A stretch of DNA of 64,000 nt from Agrobacterium tumefaciens (lineage in GTDB: Bacteria; Pseudomonadota; Alphaproteobacteria; Rhizobiales; Rhizobiaceae). Within the stretch, counting starts at the first letter, position 1. Each line of letters opens with the position of its first letter. Shown here one piece after another: positions 56,085-64,000 of this stretch. The notes beneath the pieces were generated by a model. It searched no databases. It saw only the letters and a list, made by a program, of their open reading frames with translations, and was not told the DNA's origin. The position numbers and the translations under genes are program-made. The DNA lies in contig CP048485.1 of the NCBI GenBank assembly GCA_025560025.1, positions 2,833,501 through 2,897,500 on the forward strand, read 5' to 3'.

Positions 56085-57059
56085 GTGGCCTATACATCGT
56101 CTCAACCGCGTCTGGCCCGGTTTTTGTCCGGCCGGTCCGCAAAGGCTGGAAAACCCGTCAGCGCCGCCGAAGCCGGCATGAAGCGCGTGCAGTTCTCCTC
56201 GTCCTTCGTGCCCTATCTGTTTCTGGCGCCGCAACTGGCGGTGATTTTCATCTTCTTTTACTGGCCTTCCGTTCAGGCCGTGCATTCATCGTTCTATATT
56301 GAAGACCCCTTCGGCTTCGGCGCCTCTTTTGTCGGGTTCGCCAATTATTCGGACGCGATATTCAATCCGGAATATCTCAGCATCGCCAAGTTCACGGTCA
56401 TCTTCACCGTGCTGGTGACCTTCTTCTCGCTGGCGCTTGGGCTGCTGCTCGCCGTCAAGGCCGATGCCGTCATTCGCGGCAGTTCGACCTACAAGACGGT
56501 GCTTATTTCCGTCTATGCCATTGCGCCGCCGGTCGCGGGCCTCATCGGCATGATGTTCTTCGACCAGCATATCGGGCCTTTCGTCAAGATGGCCGCGATG
56601 CTCGGTTGGGACATGAAAGTCGGGCTCAATTATTTCGATACTGCTTTCGCCATGGTGGTCGTCGCTGTCTGGAAGCAGATTCCTTACAATTTCATCTTCT
56701 TCCTGTCCGGCTTGCAGGGTGTCTCCGTCGCCGTGCGTGAGGCTGCCGCCATCGACTGCCGCTCGGGTTTTCGCCGGTTCTGGACGGTCATCATGCCGTT
56801 GCTGGCACCCACCGCCTTCTTCCTGCTCATCATCAACATCACCTATTCCCTGTTCGATACGTTCGGTGTCATCGACGTGATGGTGAAGGATAAGGCGGCC
56901 AACAACCCGATCACCCTGGTCTACAAGGTGTTTCTCGACGGTTTCCGCGGCAATGACATCGGCGGTTCCTCGGCCCAGTCCGTCATTCTGATGCTGGTCG
57001 TCTTCGTCCTCACCATCATCCAGTTCCGCTTCATCGAGAAGCGCATCCATTACAATTGA
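56085..57059 (+). CDS. ugpA: Glycerol-3-phosphate ABC transporter permease UgpA
   Basis: 324 aa from a GTG at 56085 with AAGGAGG 7 nt upstream. Compared with typical UgpA it carries about 30 extra N-terminal residues before MKRVQFSSSFVPYLFLAPQL; the strong ribosome site supports the longer form. Six membrane helices and the EAA motif REAAAIDCRSGFRRFWTVIMPLLAP near 222-246. Inner-membrane half of the UgpAE channel. Confidence 0.93.
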   Translation: MAYTSSQPRLARFLSGRSAKAGKPVSAAEAGMKRVQFSSSFVPYLFLAPQLAVIFIFFYWPSVQAVHSSFYIEDPFGFGASFVGFANYSDAIFNPEYLSIAKFTVIFTVLVTFFSLALGLLLAVKADAVIRGSSTYKTVLISVYAIAPPVAGLIGMMFFDQHIGPFVKMAAMLGWDMKVGLNYFDTAFAMVVVAVWKQIPYNFIFFLSGLQGVSVAVREAAAIDCRSGFRRFWTVIMPLLAPTAFFLLIINITYSLFDTFGVIDVMVKDKAANNPITLVYKVFLDGFRGNDIGGSSAQSVILMLVVFVLTIIQFRFIEKRIHYN

Positions 57060-57070
57060 GGGAAAAGACG

Positions 57071-57913
57071 ATGTACAAGACAAAACCCCTCGATCACCTG
57101 GTGCTGATCATCGGCGCGCTGTTCCTGATCTTGCCGGTCGTCGTGGCCTTCATGACCTCCACCCATACAGCGGCGGAAATTCACCGCAGCGGCCTGACGC
57201 TGGTTCCCGGTGATAATTTCATCGAGACCTATGAAAAGGTCCTGACGCAGAAGGGTGGCTTCACCGGGCAGATCACCGGCATCAACATGGTGATCAACTC
57301 GCTCATCCTCGGCATCGGTTTTGCCGTCGGCAAGATTATCCTGTCGATGACGGCGGCCTATGCGATCGTCTATTTCCGCTTTCGCTTTGCGACGCTTGCC
57401 TTCTGGATCATTTTCACCACGCTGCTTCTGCCGCTCGAGGTGCGCATCATGCCGTCCTACGAGGTGATGAGCAAACTCGGGCTCCTGAACTCCTATACCG
57501 GGTTGATCGTGCCGCTTCTGGCGTCTGCGACAGGCACCTTTTATTTCCGGCAATTCTTCAAATCCATTCCGGAGGAACTGCTGGAAGCCGCCCGCATCGA
57601 TGGTGCCGGTCCGGTCAAGTTCTTCATCGATGTCATCATTCCGCTTTCCCGTACCATGATGGCGGCGATCTTCATCATCATGTTCGTTTATGGCTGGAAC
57701 CAGTATCTCTGGCCCATGCTGATGACGACGGATGAGAGTTTCTTCACCCTGATGCGCGGCATCAAGTCGATCCTGCAGGTCTGGGTCGGTTCGCAAATTC
57801 CCGATTATAACGAAGCTTTCGCGCTTGCCGTCCTGGCCATGCTGCCGCCTGTGCTGATCGTCGTGATCTTCCAGCGCTGGTTCATCAAGGGCCTCACCGA
57901 GAGCGATAAATAA
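57071..57913 (+). CDS. ugpE: Glycerol-3-phosphate ABC transporter permease UgpE
   Basis: 280 aa from the ATG at 57071 (GAGGGA 7 nt upstream); a TTG five codons earlier is unlikely. Six membrane helices and the EAA loop [27 protein letters not shown] near 177-203. Partner of UgpA; 11 bp after it and 10 bp before ugpC, forming a tight operon. Confidence 0.95.
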   Translation: MYKTKPLDHLVLIIGALFLILPVVVAFMTSTHTAAEIHRSGLTLVPGDNFIETYEKVLTQKGGFTGQITGINMVINSLILGIGFAVGKIILSMTAAYAIVYFRFRFATLAFWIIFTTLLLPLEVRIMPSYEVMSKLGLLNSYTGLIVPLLASATGTFYFRQFFKSIPEELLEAARIDGAGPVKFFIDVIIPLSRTMMAAIFIIMFVYGWNQYLWPMLMTTDESFFTLMRGIKSILQVWVGSQIPDYNEAFALAVLAMLPPVLIVVIFQRWFIKGLTESDK

Positions 57914-57923
57914 GGAGACCGAA

Positions 57924-59024
57924 ATGGCCGCGATAGAAATCAGTCAGGTCTGCAAGGATTATCATGGCGGCGTACGCGCCGTACATCGCGTCGATATCGA
58001 CATCAGGGACGGTGAGTTCATCGTTCTGGTCGGCCCCTCCGGCTGCGGCAAGTCCACGCTTCTGCGCATGGTGGCCGGCCTTGAGGATATCTCCGAAGGC
58101 ACGGTCAAGATCGGTGACCGCTTGGTCAACCAGGTCGATCCGGCCGACCGGGATATCGCCATGGTGTTTCAGAACTATGCGCTTTACCCGCATATGTCGG
58201 TGCGGCAGAACCTGGAATACGGCTTGAAGAACCGCAAGACGCCGAAGGCGGAGATTGATGCGCGTGTTGCTGAGGCCGCCCGCATGCTGCAGCTCGAACC
58301 TTATCTTGACCGCAAGCCGCGTGCTCTTTCCGGCGGTCAGCGGCAGCGAGTCGCCATGGGTCGCGCCATTGTGCGCAAACCGGCGGCCTTCCTGTTCGAT
58401 GAGCCTTTGTCCAACCTTGACGCCAAGCTGCGTGTTTCGATGCGCGGCGAGATCAAGCGCCTGCAGAAGCGCCTTGGCACAACCTCCATCTATGTCACCC
58501 ATGACCAGCTGGAAGCCATGACCCTGGCCGATCGTCTGGTGGTGCTGAATGGTGGCCGCATCGAGCAGATCGGCGCGCCGCTCGAGGTTTATCACACCCC
58601 GGCTTCCACCTTCGTCGCGAGCTTCATCGGCTCTCCCGCCATGAACCTCCTGAACGGCGAGTTGCACGGGGATGGCCTTGCCATCGGGCCGTCGCTGGTC
58701 TCGCTTGGCGGTTTCGCGCCGACCTCCGGTCCGGTCACGGTCGGTATGCGGGCGGAAGATTTCCGTCTGGCGGCGGAAGGCGAGCAGGGTTTCGTGCTGC
58801 GCGTCGATTATATCGAGGAGCTCGGCTCCCAGCGTCTCATCCACGGTATGATCGGCGATCAGAACCTCACAGTGGCGTTTTCGCCCGAGGTTGAGGTTCC
58901 GGCTACCCTGTCGGTTGCCATATCCCCGGACAAGCTGCACTTCTTCTCCAGCGAAACCGGCAAGCGGATTTCCGGCAAGGCGGAGCAAGCTGTGGTGCAG
59001 CCGTCTGAACTGGCAACGGCCTGA
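57924..59024 (+). CDS. ugpC: Glycerol-3-phosphate ABC transporter ATP-binding protein UgpC
   Basis: 366 aa. Walker [10 protein letters not shown] near 38-46, signature [14 protein letters not shown] near 134-147, Walker [14 protein letters not shown] near 154-166, switch VTHDQ near 191, and the MalK-type C-terminal regulatory barrel (about 240-350). Energises UgpAE and, in E. coli, senses phosphate. Followed by 110 bp and a cupin gene. Confidence 0.95.
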   Translation: MAAIEISQVCKDYHGGVRAVHRVDIDIRDGEFIVLVGPSGCGKSTLLRMVAGLEDISEGTVKIGDRLVNQVDPADRDIAMVFQNYALYPHMSVRQNLEYGLKNRKTPKAEIDARVAEAARMLQLEPYLDRKPRALSGGQRQRVAMGRAIVRKPAAFLFDEPLSNLDAKLRVSMRGEIKRLQKRLGTTSIYVTHDQLEAMTLADRLVVLNGGRIEQIGAPLEVYHTPASTFVASFIGSPAMNLLNGELHGDGLAIGPSLVSLGGFAPTSGPVTVGMRAEDFRLAAEGEQGFVLRVDYIEELGSQRLIHGMIGDQNLTVAFSPEVEVPATLSVAISPDKLHFFSSETGKRISGKAEQAVVQPSELATA

Positions 59025-59134
59025 CTATATCGGGAGAAATCGGCGCGATGGCTAAAATTGCGCCGATTGTCAAAACCGGTTTGTTACGATCCCGGTGATA
59101 GAAGACCTCCAATATCTCACGGGGGTTTTCTGGC

Positions 59135-59647
59135 ATGTCTTTCAAAATGATGTTCGCGACAGCGGCAACCATGGCGATCCGCTCGGTGCCGATATTGCCG
59201 GCCTCTTTGCGCCGGGCAAAAGACGAAAGTGTCGTCAGCGCATCGTGCACGGATTTGCGGCTTCAGCCGGCCCCCATCAACCCTGACTGGATTATTTCCG
59301 GTAATCCCCAGGCGCGCGCGGCGGATCACTCCAGAAGCGGCGACCGCGCCTCCAGTACCGCCATGTGGGATTGCACGGCGGGTGAATTCCGCTGGTTCTT
59401 CGGCTGGGACGAGACCGTCTATATTCTCGAAGGCGAGGTGCATGTGACCGCCGAAGACGGCTCGGTCAGCATCCTGCGGGTTGGCGATGTCGCATATTTC
59501 CGTGCGGGGACCTGGGCCACCTGGCGGGTGGATGAATATGTCCGCAAGGTCGCTTTCATGCGCCGCCCATTTCCCACGGCATTGGCTCTGGCTTACCGGG
59601 TCAAGAACAAGCTGTTTGCCGGTCGCTCCTACAAGCTCGCGGCCTGA
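59135..59647 (+). CDS. Cupin-domain protein
   Basis: 170 aa. Single RmlC-like cupin of the (S)-ureidoglycine/DUF861 type: TAMWDCTAGEFRWFFGWDETVYILEGEVHVTAEDG near 75-109 and ILRVGDVAYFRAGTWATWRVDEYVRKVAF near 113-141. Most metal-ligand histidines of canonical cupins are absent, so it may be a binding rather than a catalytic protein. 110 bp after ugpC in the same direction; may be read through from the ugp operon. Role unknown. Confidence 0.85.
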   Translation: MSFKMMFATAATMAIRSVPILPASLRRAKDESVVSASCTDLRLQPAPINPDWIISGNPQARAADHSRSGDRASSTAMWDCTAGEFRWFFGWDETVYILEGEVHVTAEDGSVSILRVGDVAYFRAGTWATWRVDEYVRKVAFMRRPFPTALALAYRVKNKLFAGRSYKLAA

Positions 59648-59662
59648 AACGATAAAACCTTC

Positions 59663-59694
59663 CGGCCGACGAGCCTGCCGGGCTCCGTCGGCCG
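59663..59694 (+). terminator. Possible terminator after the cupin gene
   Basis: CGGCCGACG-AGCC-TGCCG-GGCT-C-CGTCGGCCG, thirteen pairs with one bulge, 16 nt after the stop codon. The downstream AATTGTG is not a good T tract. Confidence 0.45.
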
Positions 59695-59889
59695 AATTGT
59701 GAAGGTTCAATAAAACTCACAAAAAGCACCCCTCGCAGCAGTTGCGTTTGAATGGTCGCTGCCCTACATCTTCAGGGTTTTCTGAAGCATTTCCGGGTCA
59801 CTTCCGGTCCTGCCGGGAATCGGGAAAAGACGAGGCAATGGGCACGGTGGACCGGCAAAGCGTCCGCATGCTGCAAGAGGAACATGCGC

Positions 59890-60849
59890 ATGGCGAAGAT
59901 CAAAAACGTCGCGATCCAGATGGATCATGTCTCCGGCATCAACATCGCCGGTGACTCCACCTTCGCCATGAGCCTTGAGGCGCAGGCACGCGGATACCGG
60001 CTGTTCCACTACACGCCTGACCGTCTCTCCATGCGCGACGGCAAGATTTACGCCACCGTCGAACAGATGGAGCTGCGCGACATCAAGGGGGACCATTTCT
60101 CGCTTTCCGCGCCGGAGCGTGTCGATCTCTCGACCATGGATGTCATCCATCTGCGTCAGGATCCGCCATTCGACATGGCCTACATCACCTCGACCCACCT
60201 GCTGGAACGCATTCATCCGAAAACGCTGGTGGTCAACGATCCCGCTTGGGTCCGCAACTCGCCGGAAAAGATTTTCGTCACCGAATTCGCCGATCTGATG
60301 CCGAAAACGCTGATCACCAAGGACGTCGCCGAGATCGCCAGATTCCGCAATGAAATGGGCGATATCATCCTCAAGCCCCTTTACGGCAATGGTGGTGCCG
60401 GCGTCTTCCATTCGGCACGCGATGACCGCAATTTCTCCTCGCTGCTGGAAATGTTCGGCCAGATGTTCCGCGAGCCTTACATCGCCCAGCAATATCTTCC
60501 CGATGTTCGCAAGGGCGACAAGCGTATCCTGCTGGTGGATGGCGAGCCGGTTGGCGCAATCAACCGCGTGCCGGCGGAAAATGATGCCCGCTCCAACATG
60601 CATGCCGGCGGCCGCCCGGAACCGACGGAACTGACAGCGCGCGAAAAGGAAATCTGCCGCCGCATCGGTCCTGCCCTGCGCGAGCGTGGTTTCCTGTTTG
60701 TCGGCATCGATGTGATTGGCGATTATATGACGGAAATCAACGTCACCTCGCCGACCGGCATTCGCGAAGTGCAAAAATTCGGCGGTGCCGATGTTGCAAG
60801 CCTGTTGTGGGACGCGATCGAGAAAAAGCGCGAAGCGCAGGATTTCTGA
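59890..60849 (+). CDS. gshB: Glutathione synthetase
   Basis: 319 aa from the ATG at 59890, with GAGGA 8 nt upstream; longer frames to 59752 lack support. GSH-ATP-grasp: [23 protein letters not shown] N-terminus, [22 protein letters not shown] near 87-108, [14 protein letters not shown] near 159-172 (ATP loop), [25 protein letters not shown] near 272-296. Joins gamma-glutamylcysteine and glycine. Confidence 0.97.
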   Translation: MAKIKNVAIQMDHVSGINIAGDSTFAMSLEAQARGYRLFHYTPDRLSMRDGKIYATVEQMELRDIKGDHFSLSAPERVDLSTMDVIHLRQDPPFDMAYITSTHLLERIHPKTLVVNDPAWVRNSPEKIFVTEFADLMPKTLITKDVAEIARFRNEMGDIILKPLYGNGGAGVFHSARDDRNFSSLLEMFGQMFREPYIAQQYLPDVRKGDKRILLVDGEPVGAINRVPAENDARSNMHAGGRPEPTELTAREKEICRRIGPALRERGFLFVGIDVIGDYMTEINVTSPTGIREVQKFGGADVASLLWDAIEKKREAQDF

Positions 60850-61031
60850 GGCGCGCCACCGGCCTCCCTTTGTTCCATGCGTACAACTCGGTGCAACTAA
60901 AATACACCGATCGCGTGAAATTGTTCCTTCGATGTTCTTGTTTTATTCTTTGCTGCATGGCACGTTGCTTATGGGTGGCGCGCCATGGAGCATGAAGCTC
61001 TGATGTCGTGGCCGGTTTGCGGGGGCAGGCC

Positions 61032-62564
61032 ATGGTGGCACGGGTCAATACGGTTGCATTTCAGGGCATAGAGGGTGTGCCGGTCGAGGTGCAGGTCATG
61101 GTCGCACCTGGAAGGGTCGGAATCCAGATCGTTGGCCTGCCGGACAAGGCAGTGGCCGAAAGCCGGGAGCGGGTGCAGGCCGCCCTGCATGCCTCGGGTC
61201 TGGCGCTGCCGGCAAAAAAAGTCACAGTCAATCTGGCCCCTGCCGATTTGCCGAAGGAGGGGTCGCATTTCGATCTTCCCATCGCTTTGGGTCTCATGGC
61301 CGCTTTAGGGGCCATACCGGCGGAAGCGCTGGCAAAATATGTGGTTCTCGGCGAACTCAATCTCGATGGCACCATCGGTATGGTTTCGGGCGCTCTGCCT
61401 GCTGCCATTGGCGCCAATGCACTTGGCAAGGGACTGATCTGCCCGGCCGAAAGCGGACCGGAGGCAGCCTGGGCCGGAGCCGGTATCGATATTCTCGCCC
61501 CGCGCAGCCTCATTGCGCTCGCCAATCATTTTCGCGGCACCCAGCTCCTGTCGCGCCCGACGCCCGCTATCCGCGCCAATCCCGTCAATCTGCCTGATCT
61601 TGCCGATATCAAGGGGCAGGAGAGCGCGAGACGGGCGCTGGAAGTAGCGGCGGCCGGCGGCCATAATCTGCTCATGGTCGGTCCGCCCGGGTCGGGCAAA
61701 TCCATGCTCGCGGCGCGCCTGCCTTCCATCCTGCCACCGCTCGAGGCGGCGGAGTTGCTGGAAGTTTCCATGGTTCATTCCATCGCCGGCCAATTGTCCG
61801 GCGGCAAGCTTTCGGACCGCAGACCGTTTCGCACGCCGCACCATTCCGCCACCATGGCAGCGCTGATTGGCGGAGGATTACGTGCCAAACCGGGCGAGGC
61901 CTCGCTTGCCCATCACGGCGTTCTTTTTCTCGATGAGTTCCCGGAATTTTCACCACAGGTGCTGGATGCGCTTCGCCAGCCGCTGGAGACGGGCGAATGC
62001 ATCATTGCGCGGGCCAATCACCGCGTCAGCTATCCGGCGGAAATCCAGCTCGTCGCGGCAATGAATCCCTGCCGCTGCGGTATGGCGGGAGAGCCGGGTT
62101 TCACCTGCGCCCGCGGCCCGCGTTGTGTGACGGATTATCAGGCCCGCATTTCCGGCCCGCTGCTGGATCGCATCGATATCCGTATCGACGTTCCCGCTGT
62201 CTCCGCCGCCGATCTCATTCGCCCCGTGGCGGCCGAGCCGAGTGCCATGGTGGCCGCCCGTGTCGCCCGGGCGCGCTTTGCGCAGCAGGAACGCTATGCG
62301 GCGGCAGGATTTCCCGCCATTCGCACGAATGCCCGCTGCACGACGACCCTGATAGAAAAATATGCCGAGCCGGATGCGTCCGGGCTGCAATTGCTGCGCG
62401 ACGCGGCCGAGAGGCTGAAATTTTCCGCGCGCGGTTATCATCGCATTCTCAAGGTTGCCCGTACCCTGGCCGATCTGGATGGCAAACAGACGGTCGGCCG
62501 CATCCATGTCGCCGAGGCCGTGTCCTATCGTATCGCGGGCGAAAGGCTGACGGCGGCGGCCTAG
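61032..62564 (+). CDS. comM: ComM/YifB-family Mg-chelatase-like AAA+ ATPase
   Basis: 510 aa from the ATG at 61032, downstream of GGGGGC; a GTG at 61008 is possible. N-terminal Lon-protease-like ChlI domain (about 20-145: GLPDKAVAESRERVQAAL, APADLPKEGSHFDLPIALGLMAALG), AAA+ core with Walker A MVGPPGSGKSMLAARLPSI near 216-234, Walker B LFLDEFPEF near 298-306, and a zinc-like CRCG...C region near 345-360, ending with the C-terminal helical domain. ComM is a branch-migration helicase in transformation; in non-competent bacteria its role is unclear. Confidence 0.93.
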   Translation: MVARVNTVAFQGIEGVPVEVQVMVAPGRVGIQIVGLPDKAVAESRERVQAALHASGLALPAKKVTVNLAPADLPKEGSHFDLPIALGLMAALGAIPAEALAKYVVLGELNLDGTIGMVSGALPAAIGANALGKGLICPAESGPEAAWAGAGIDILAPRSLIALANHFRGTQLLSRPTPAIRANPVNLPDLADIKGQESARRALEVAAAGGHNLLMVGPPGSGKSMLAARLPSILPPLEAAELLEVSMVHSIAGQLSGGKLSDRRPFRTPHHSATMAALIGGGLRAKPGEASLAHHGVLFLDEFPEFSPQVLDALRQPLETGECIIARANHRVSYPAEIQLVAAMNPCRCGMAGEPGFTCARGPRCVTDYQARISGPLLDRIDIRIDVPAVSAADLIRPVAAEPSAMVAARVARARFAQQERYAAAGFPAIRTNARCTTTLIEKYAEPDASGLQLLRDAAERLKFSARGYHRILKVARTLADLDGKQTVGRIHVAEAVSYRIAGERLTAAA

Positions 62565-62669
62565 AGCATCTCCGTTGAAAGTGCGAAGTAGTTCTAAGTC
62601 CGGGCTCGGCGACTCCGTCTAAACCGAATGTGCACTAGAAGGCCGCCCTTCGTACGCGGCCTGAAAAAC

Positions 62670-62700
62670 AATGTGCCGCCAGCGGGGCCAGCGGCACATT
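62670..62700 (-). terminator. Terminator of cysK
   Basis: AATGTGCCGC / GCGGCACATT, ten perfect pairs around an eleven-base loop. On the minus strand it is followed by GTTTTTC, about 50 nt after the cysK stop. Confidence 0.75.
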
Positions 62701-62750
62701 GGAATATTTGCTAATCTGGCACGCGATTAGACCGCGCCTGAAAGCGTGGC

Positions 62751-63719
62751 TTAAAGCCCAAGCCCTTCGAAAAGCGCCGTCGAAAGGTAACGTTCCGCGA
62801 AGGAAGGAATGATGACGACGATGTTCTTGCCGGAATTTTCTTCCCGCGCGCCGACCTTGATCGCCGCCGCCAGCGCAGCACCGGAAGAGATGCCGACAGG
62901 CACGCCTTCCAGTTTCGCCACCAGACGTGCTGTTTCGAAAGCCTCGTCATTGGTAACGGTGACGATCTCGTCATAGATTCCGGTGTCGAGGATAGCGGGT
63001 GCAAAGCCTGCGCCGATGCCCTGAATCTTGTGGGGGCCGGGATTTCCGCCGGAAAGCACAGGGCTGTCGGCGGGCTCGACCGCAATGACCTTTACCTCCG
63101 GCTTGCGGGATTTCAGTACCTGGCCCGTGCCCGTAATCGTGCCACCTGTGCCGATGCCCGAGACCAGAATGTCTACGGTGCCGTCGGTATCGTTCCAGAT
63201 TTCTTCGGCTGTCGTCCTGCGGTGAACATCCGGATTGGCGGGGTTTTCGAACTGCTGCGGAATGATGGCGTCGGGCAGTGTTTCTGCCAGTTCCTGCGCC
63301 TTGGCGATCGCGCCCTTCATGCCCTTGGGGCCTTCGGTCAGGACCAGCTCAGCGCCAAGCAGGGCCAGCATTTTCCGGCGTTCGACCGACATGGTCTCTG
63401 GCATGGTCAGGATCAGCCTGTAGCCCTTGGCAGCGGCGGCAAAGGCGAGCGCGATGCCGGTATTGCCTGATGTCGGCTCCACCAGCGTCGTTTTGCCGGG
63501 CGTGATCTTGCCCTGCGCTTCCAGAGCCTCGATCATGGCGACGCCGATGCGGTCCTTCACGGAGGCGATGGGATTGAAAAATTCGAGCTTGGCGAGAAGA
63601 TTGGCCTTCACGCCCTTCTCCTTCGCCAGCTTGTCCAGCCGCACGATCGGCGTATCGCCGATTGTTTCCGTGATGGAGGAATAGACGCGTCCGCGTCCGG
63701 GCTTTCTGGCTTCGGGCAT
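62751..63719 (-). CDS. cysK: Cysteine synthase A (O-acetylserine sulfhydrylase)
   Basis: 322 aa from the ATG at 63719, with GGAGAG upstream. PLP enzyme, fold type II: cofactor lysine in [14 protein letters not shown] near 46-59, [19 protein letters not shown] near 76-94, [14 protein letters not shown] near 185-198, and [18 protein letters not shown] near 273-290. Makes cysteine from O-acetylserine and sulfide. Convergent with comM. No CysB/CymR-type site was identified in its promoter. Confidence 0.96.
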   Translation of the reverse strand: MPEARKPGRGRVYSSITETIGDTPIVRLDKLAKEKGVKANLLAKLEFFNPIASVKDRIGVAMIEALEAQGKITPGKTTLVEPTSGNTGIALAFAAAAKGYRLILTMPETMSVERRKMLALLGAELVLTEGPKGMKGAIAKAQELAETLPDAIIPQQFENPANPDVHRRTTAEEIWNDTDGTVDILVSGIGTGGTITGTGQVLKSRKPEVKVIAVEPADSPVLSGGNPGPHKIQGIGAGFAPAILDTGIYDEIVTVTNDEAFETARLVAKLEGVPVGISSGAALAAAIKVGAREENSGKNIVVIIPSFAERYLSTALFEGLGL

Positions 63720-63874
63720 GATGCTCTCCTGTATGAAGGCCACAGAATAGTGACCGCAAGATTTGAGCGGCAGAATAGGAGCAATCGCCGCGTCAATCTA
63801 GCGAACGTTCATCCTTATATGGCTGGTTTAATGGAAAAATTTCACGATAAAACAGCCGAATGCACGAATTTATT

Positions 63875-64000
63875 TTAGGTGCTGCGGATCGCGATCATGG
63901 TCGCCGTTCCGGCCAGAATACCGGCCGCGGTGCGGTTAAGGATCGTCAAGGCGCTCGGCCGTTTAAGCAGGTTACGTGCCTTGGCCGCGAGCAGGATGTA
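63875..64000 (-). CDS. LysE/RhtB-family transporter, C-terminal fragment
   Basis: Only the last 41 codons lie in the window (the 5' part is beyond 64000). The sequence ILLAAKARNLLKRPSALTIL then NRTAAGILAGTATMIAIRST matches the conserved tail and last helix of LysE/RhtB amino-acid exporters. The stop codon (63875-63877) is followed by the cysK promoter region on the same strand. Confidence 0.72.
   Translation of the reverse strand, partial: YILLAAKARNLLKRPSALTILNRTAAGILAGTATMIAIRST

Noticed and set aside
54679..56142. 487-codon minus-strand frame over ugpB
   Set aside because: Antisense to ugpB, whose signal peptide, Pho box and operon context are clear.
62641..62661. GGCCGC...GCGGCC hairpin as a comM terminator
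   Set aside because: Short stem and no T tract; only the next hairpin, which serves cysK, is convincing.

Overview
The window is a 64 kb stretch of GC-rich (roughly 60%) alphaproteobacterial chromosome. Gene content points to Rhizobiaceae, most likely the Agrobacterium tumefaciens complex: a membrane-bound ferritin (mbfA) behind iron-control palindromes, a soluble phosphatidylethanolamine N-methyltransferase (pmtA), a BTLCP transglutaminase-like protein, infC with an ATT start, and the Rhizobiales palindromic repeat. The species call is inference from content; no rRNA, tRNA, IS element, phage or CRISPR array was seen.

Layout. 1-6.6 kb: a cut alpha/beta hydrolase, a membrane-anchored AraC regulator, an orphan TRAP binding protein, a truncated haemoglobin divergent from mbfA across two iron-control boxes, a BTLCP protein and another hydrolase. 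6.7-13.1 kb: the translation block infC-rpmI-rplT, then a kinase-like gene, pheS, a small AT-rich gene wedged between pheS and pheT, and pheT. 13.1-20.0 kb: aldo/keto reductases, LysR, GNAT, AraC/isochorismatase, a Gfo/Idh/MocA enzyme and two small membrane proteins. 20.2-28.8 kb: xseA, an enolase-superfamily sugar-acid enzyme with its GntR regulator, a MarR/DMT exporter pair, peptidase M29, YbaK, an ArsC-like protein, a small protein and a 2H phosphoesterase. 28.9-32.6 kb: an SDR, a large methyltransferase and an AraC regulator, with tandem AraC-type direct repeats before the SDR.

32.6-41.1 kb, all on the minus strand: an iron-related periplasmic operon (irpA imelysin, di-haem DUF1111 protein, second imelysin, DUF1513 protein) behind a strong palindrome, followed by tspO, a thioesterase, mtnN and guaA. 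41.2-47.3 kb: an RsmB/NOP methyltransferase, an RlpA-like protein, a GST-queG-SDR run in which the 5' end of queG is disrupted, uppP and an unlisted 51-aa secreted protein. 47.7-53 kb: an NDUFA9-like protein, histidine phosphatase-pyrF-DUF1330, pmtA and dnaN. 52.7-64 kb: rsmI-yraN, a hexapeptide acetyltransferase, the ugpBAEC glycerol-3-phosphate transporter behind a three-repeat Pho box, a cupin, gshB, a ComM/YifB ATPase, cysK and a cut LysE transporter.

The least understood system is the irpA-DUF1111-imelysin-DUF1513 operon: four exported proteins of conserved order, iron-type control signals and no permease. Other notable signals are the gene inside pheST, the broken queG start, a terminator buried in the xseA coding end, and several well-formed operators.
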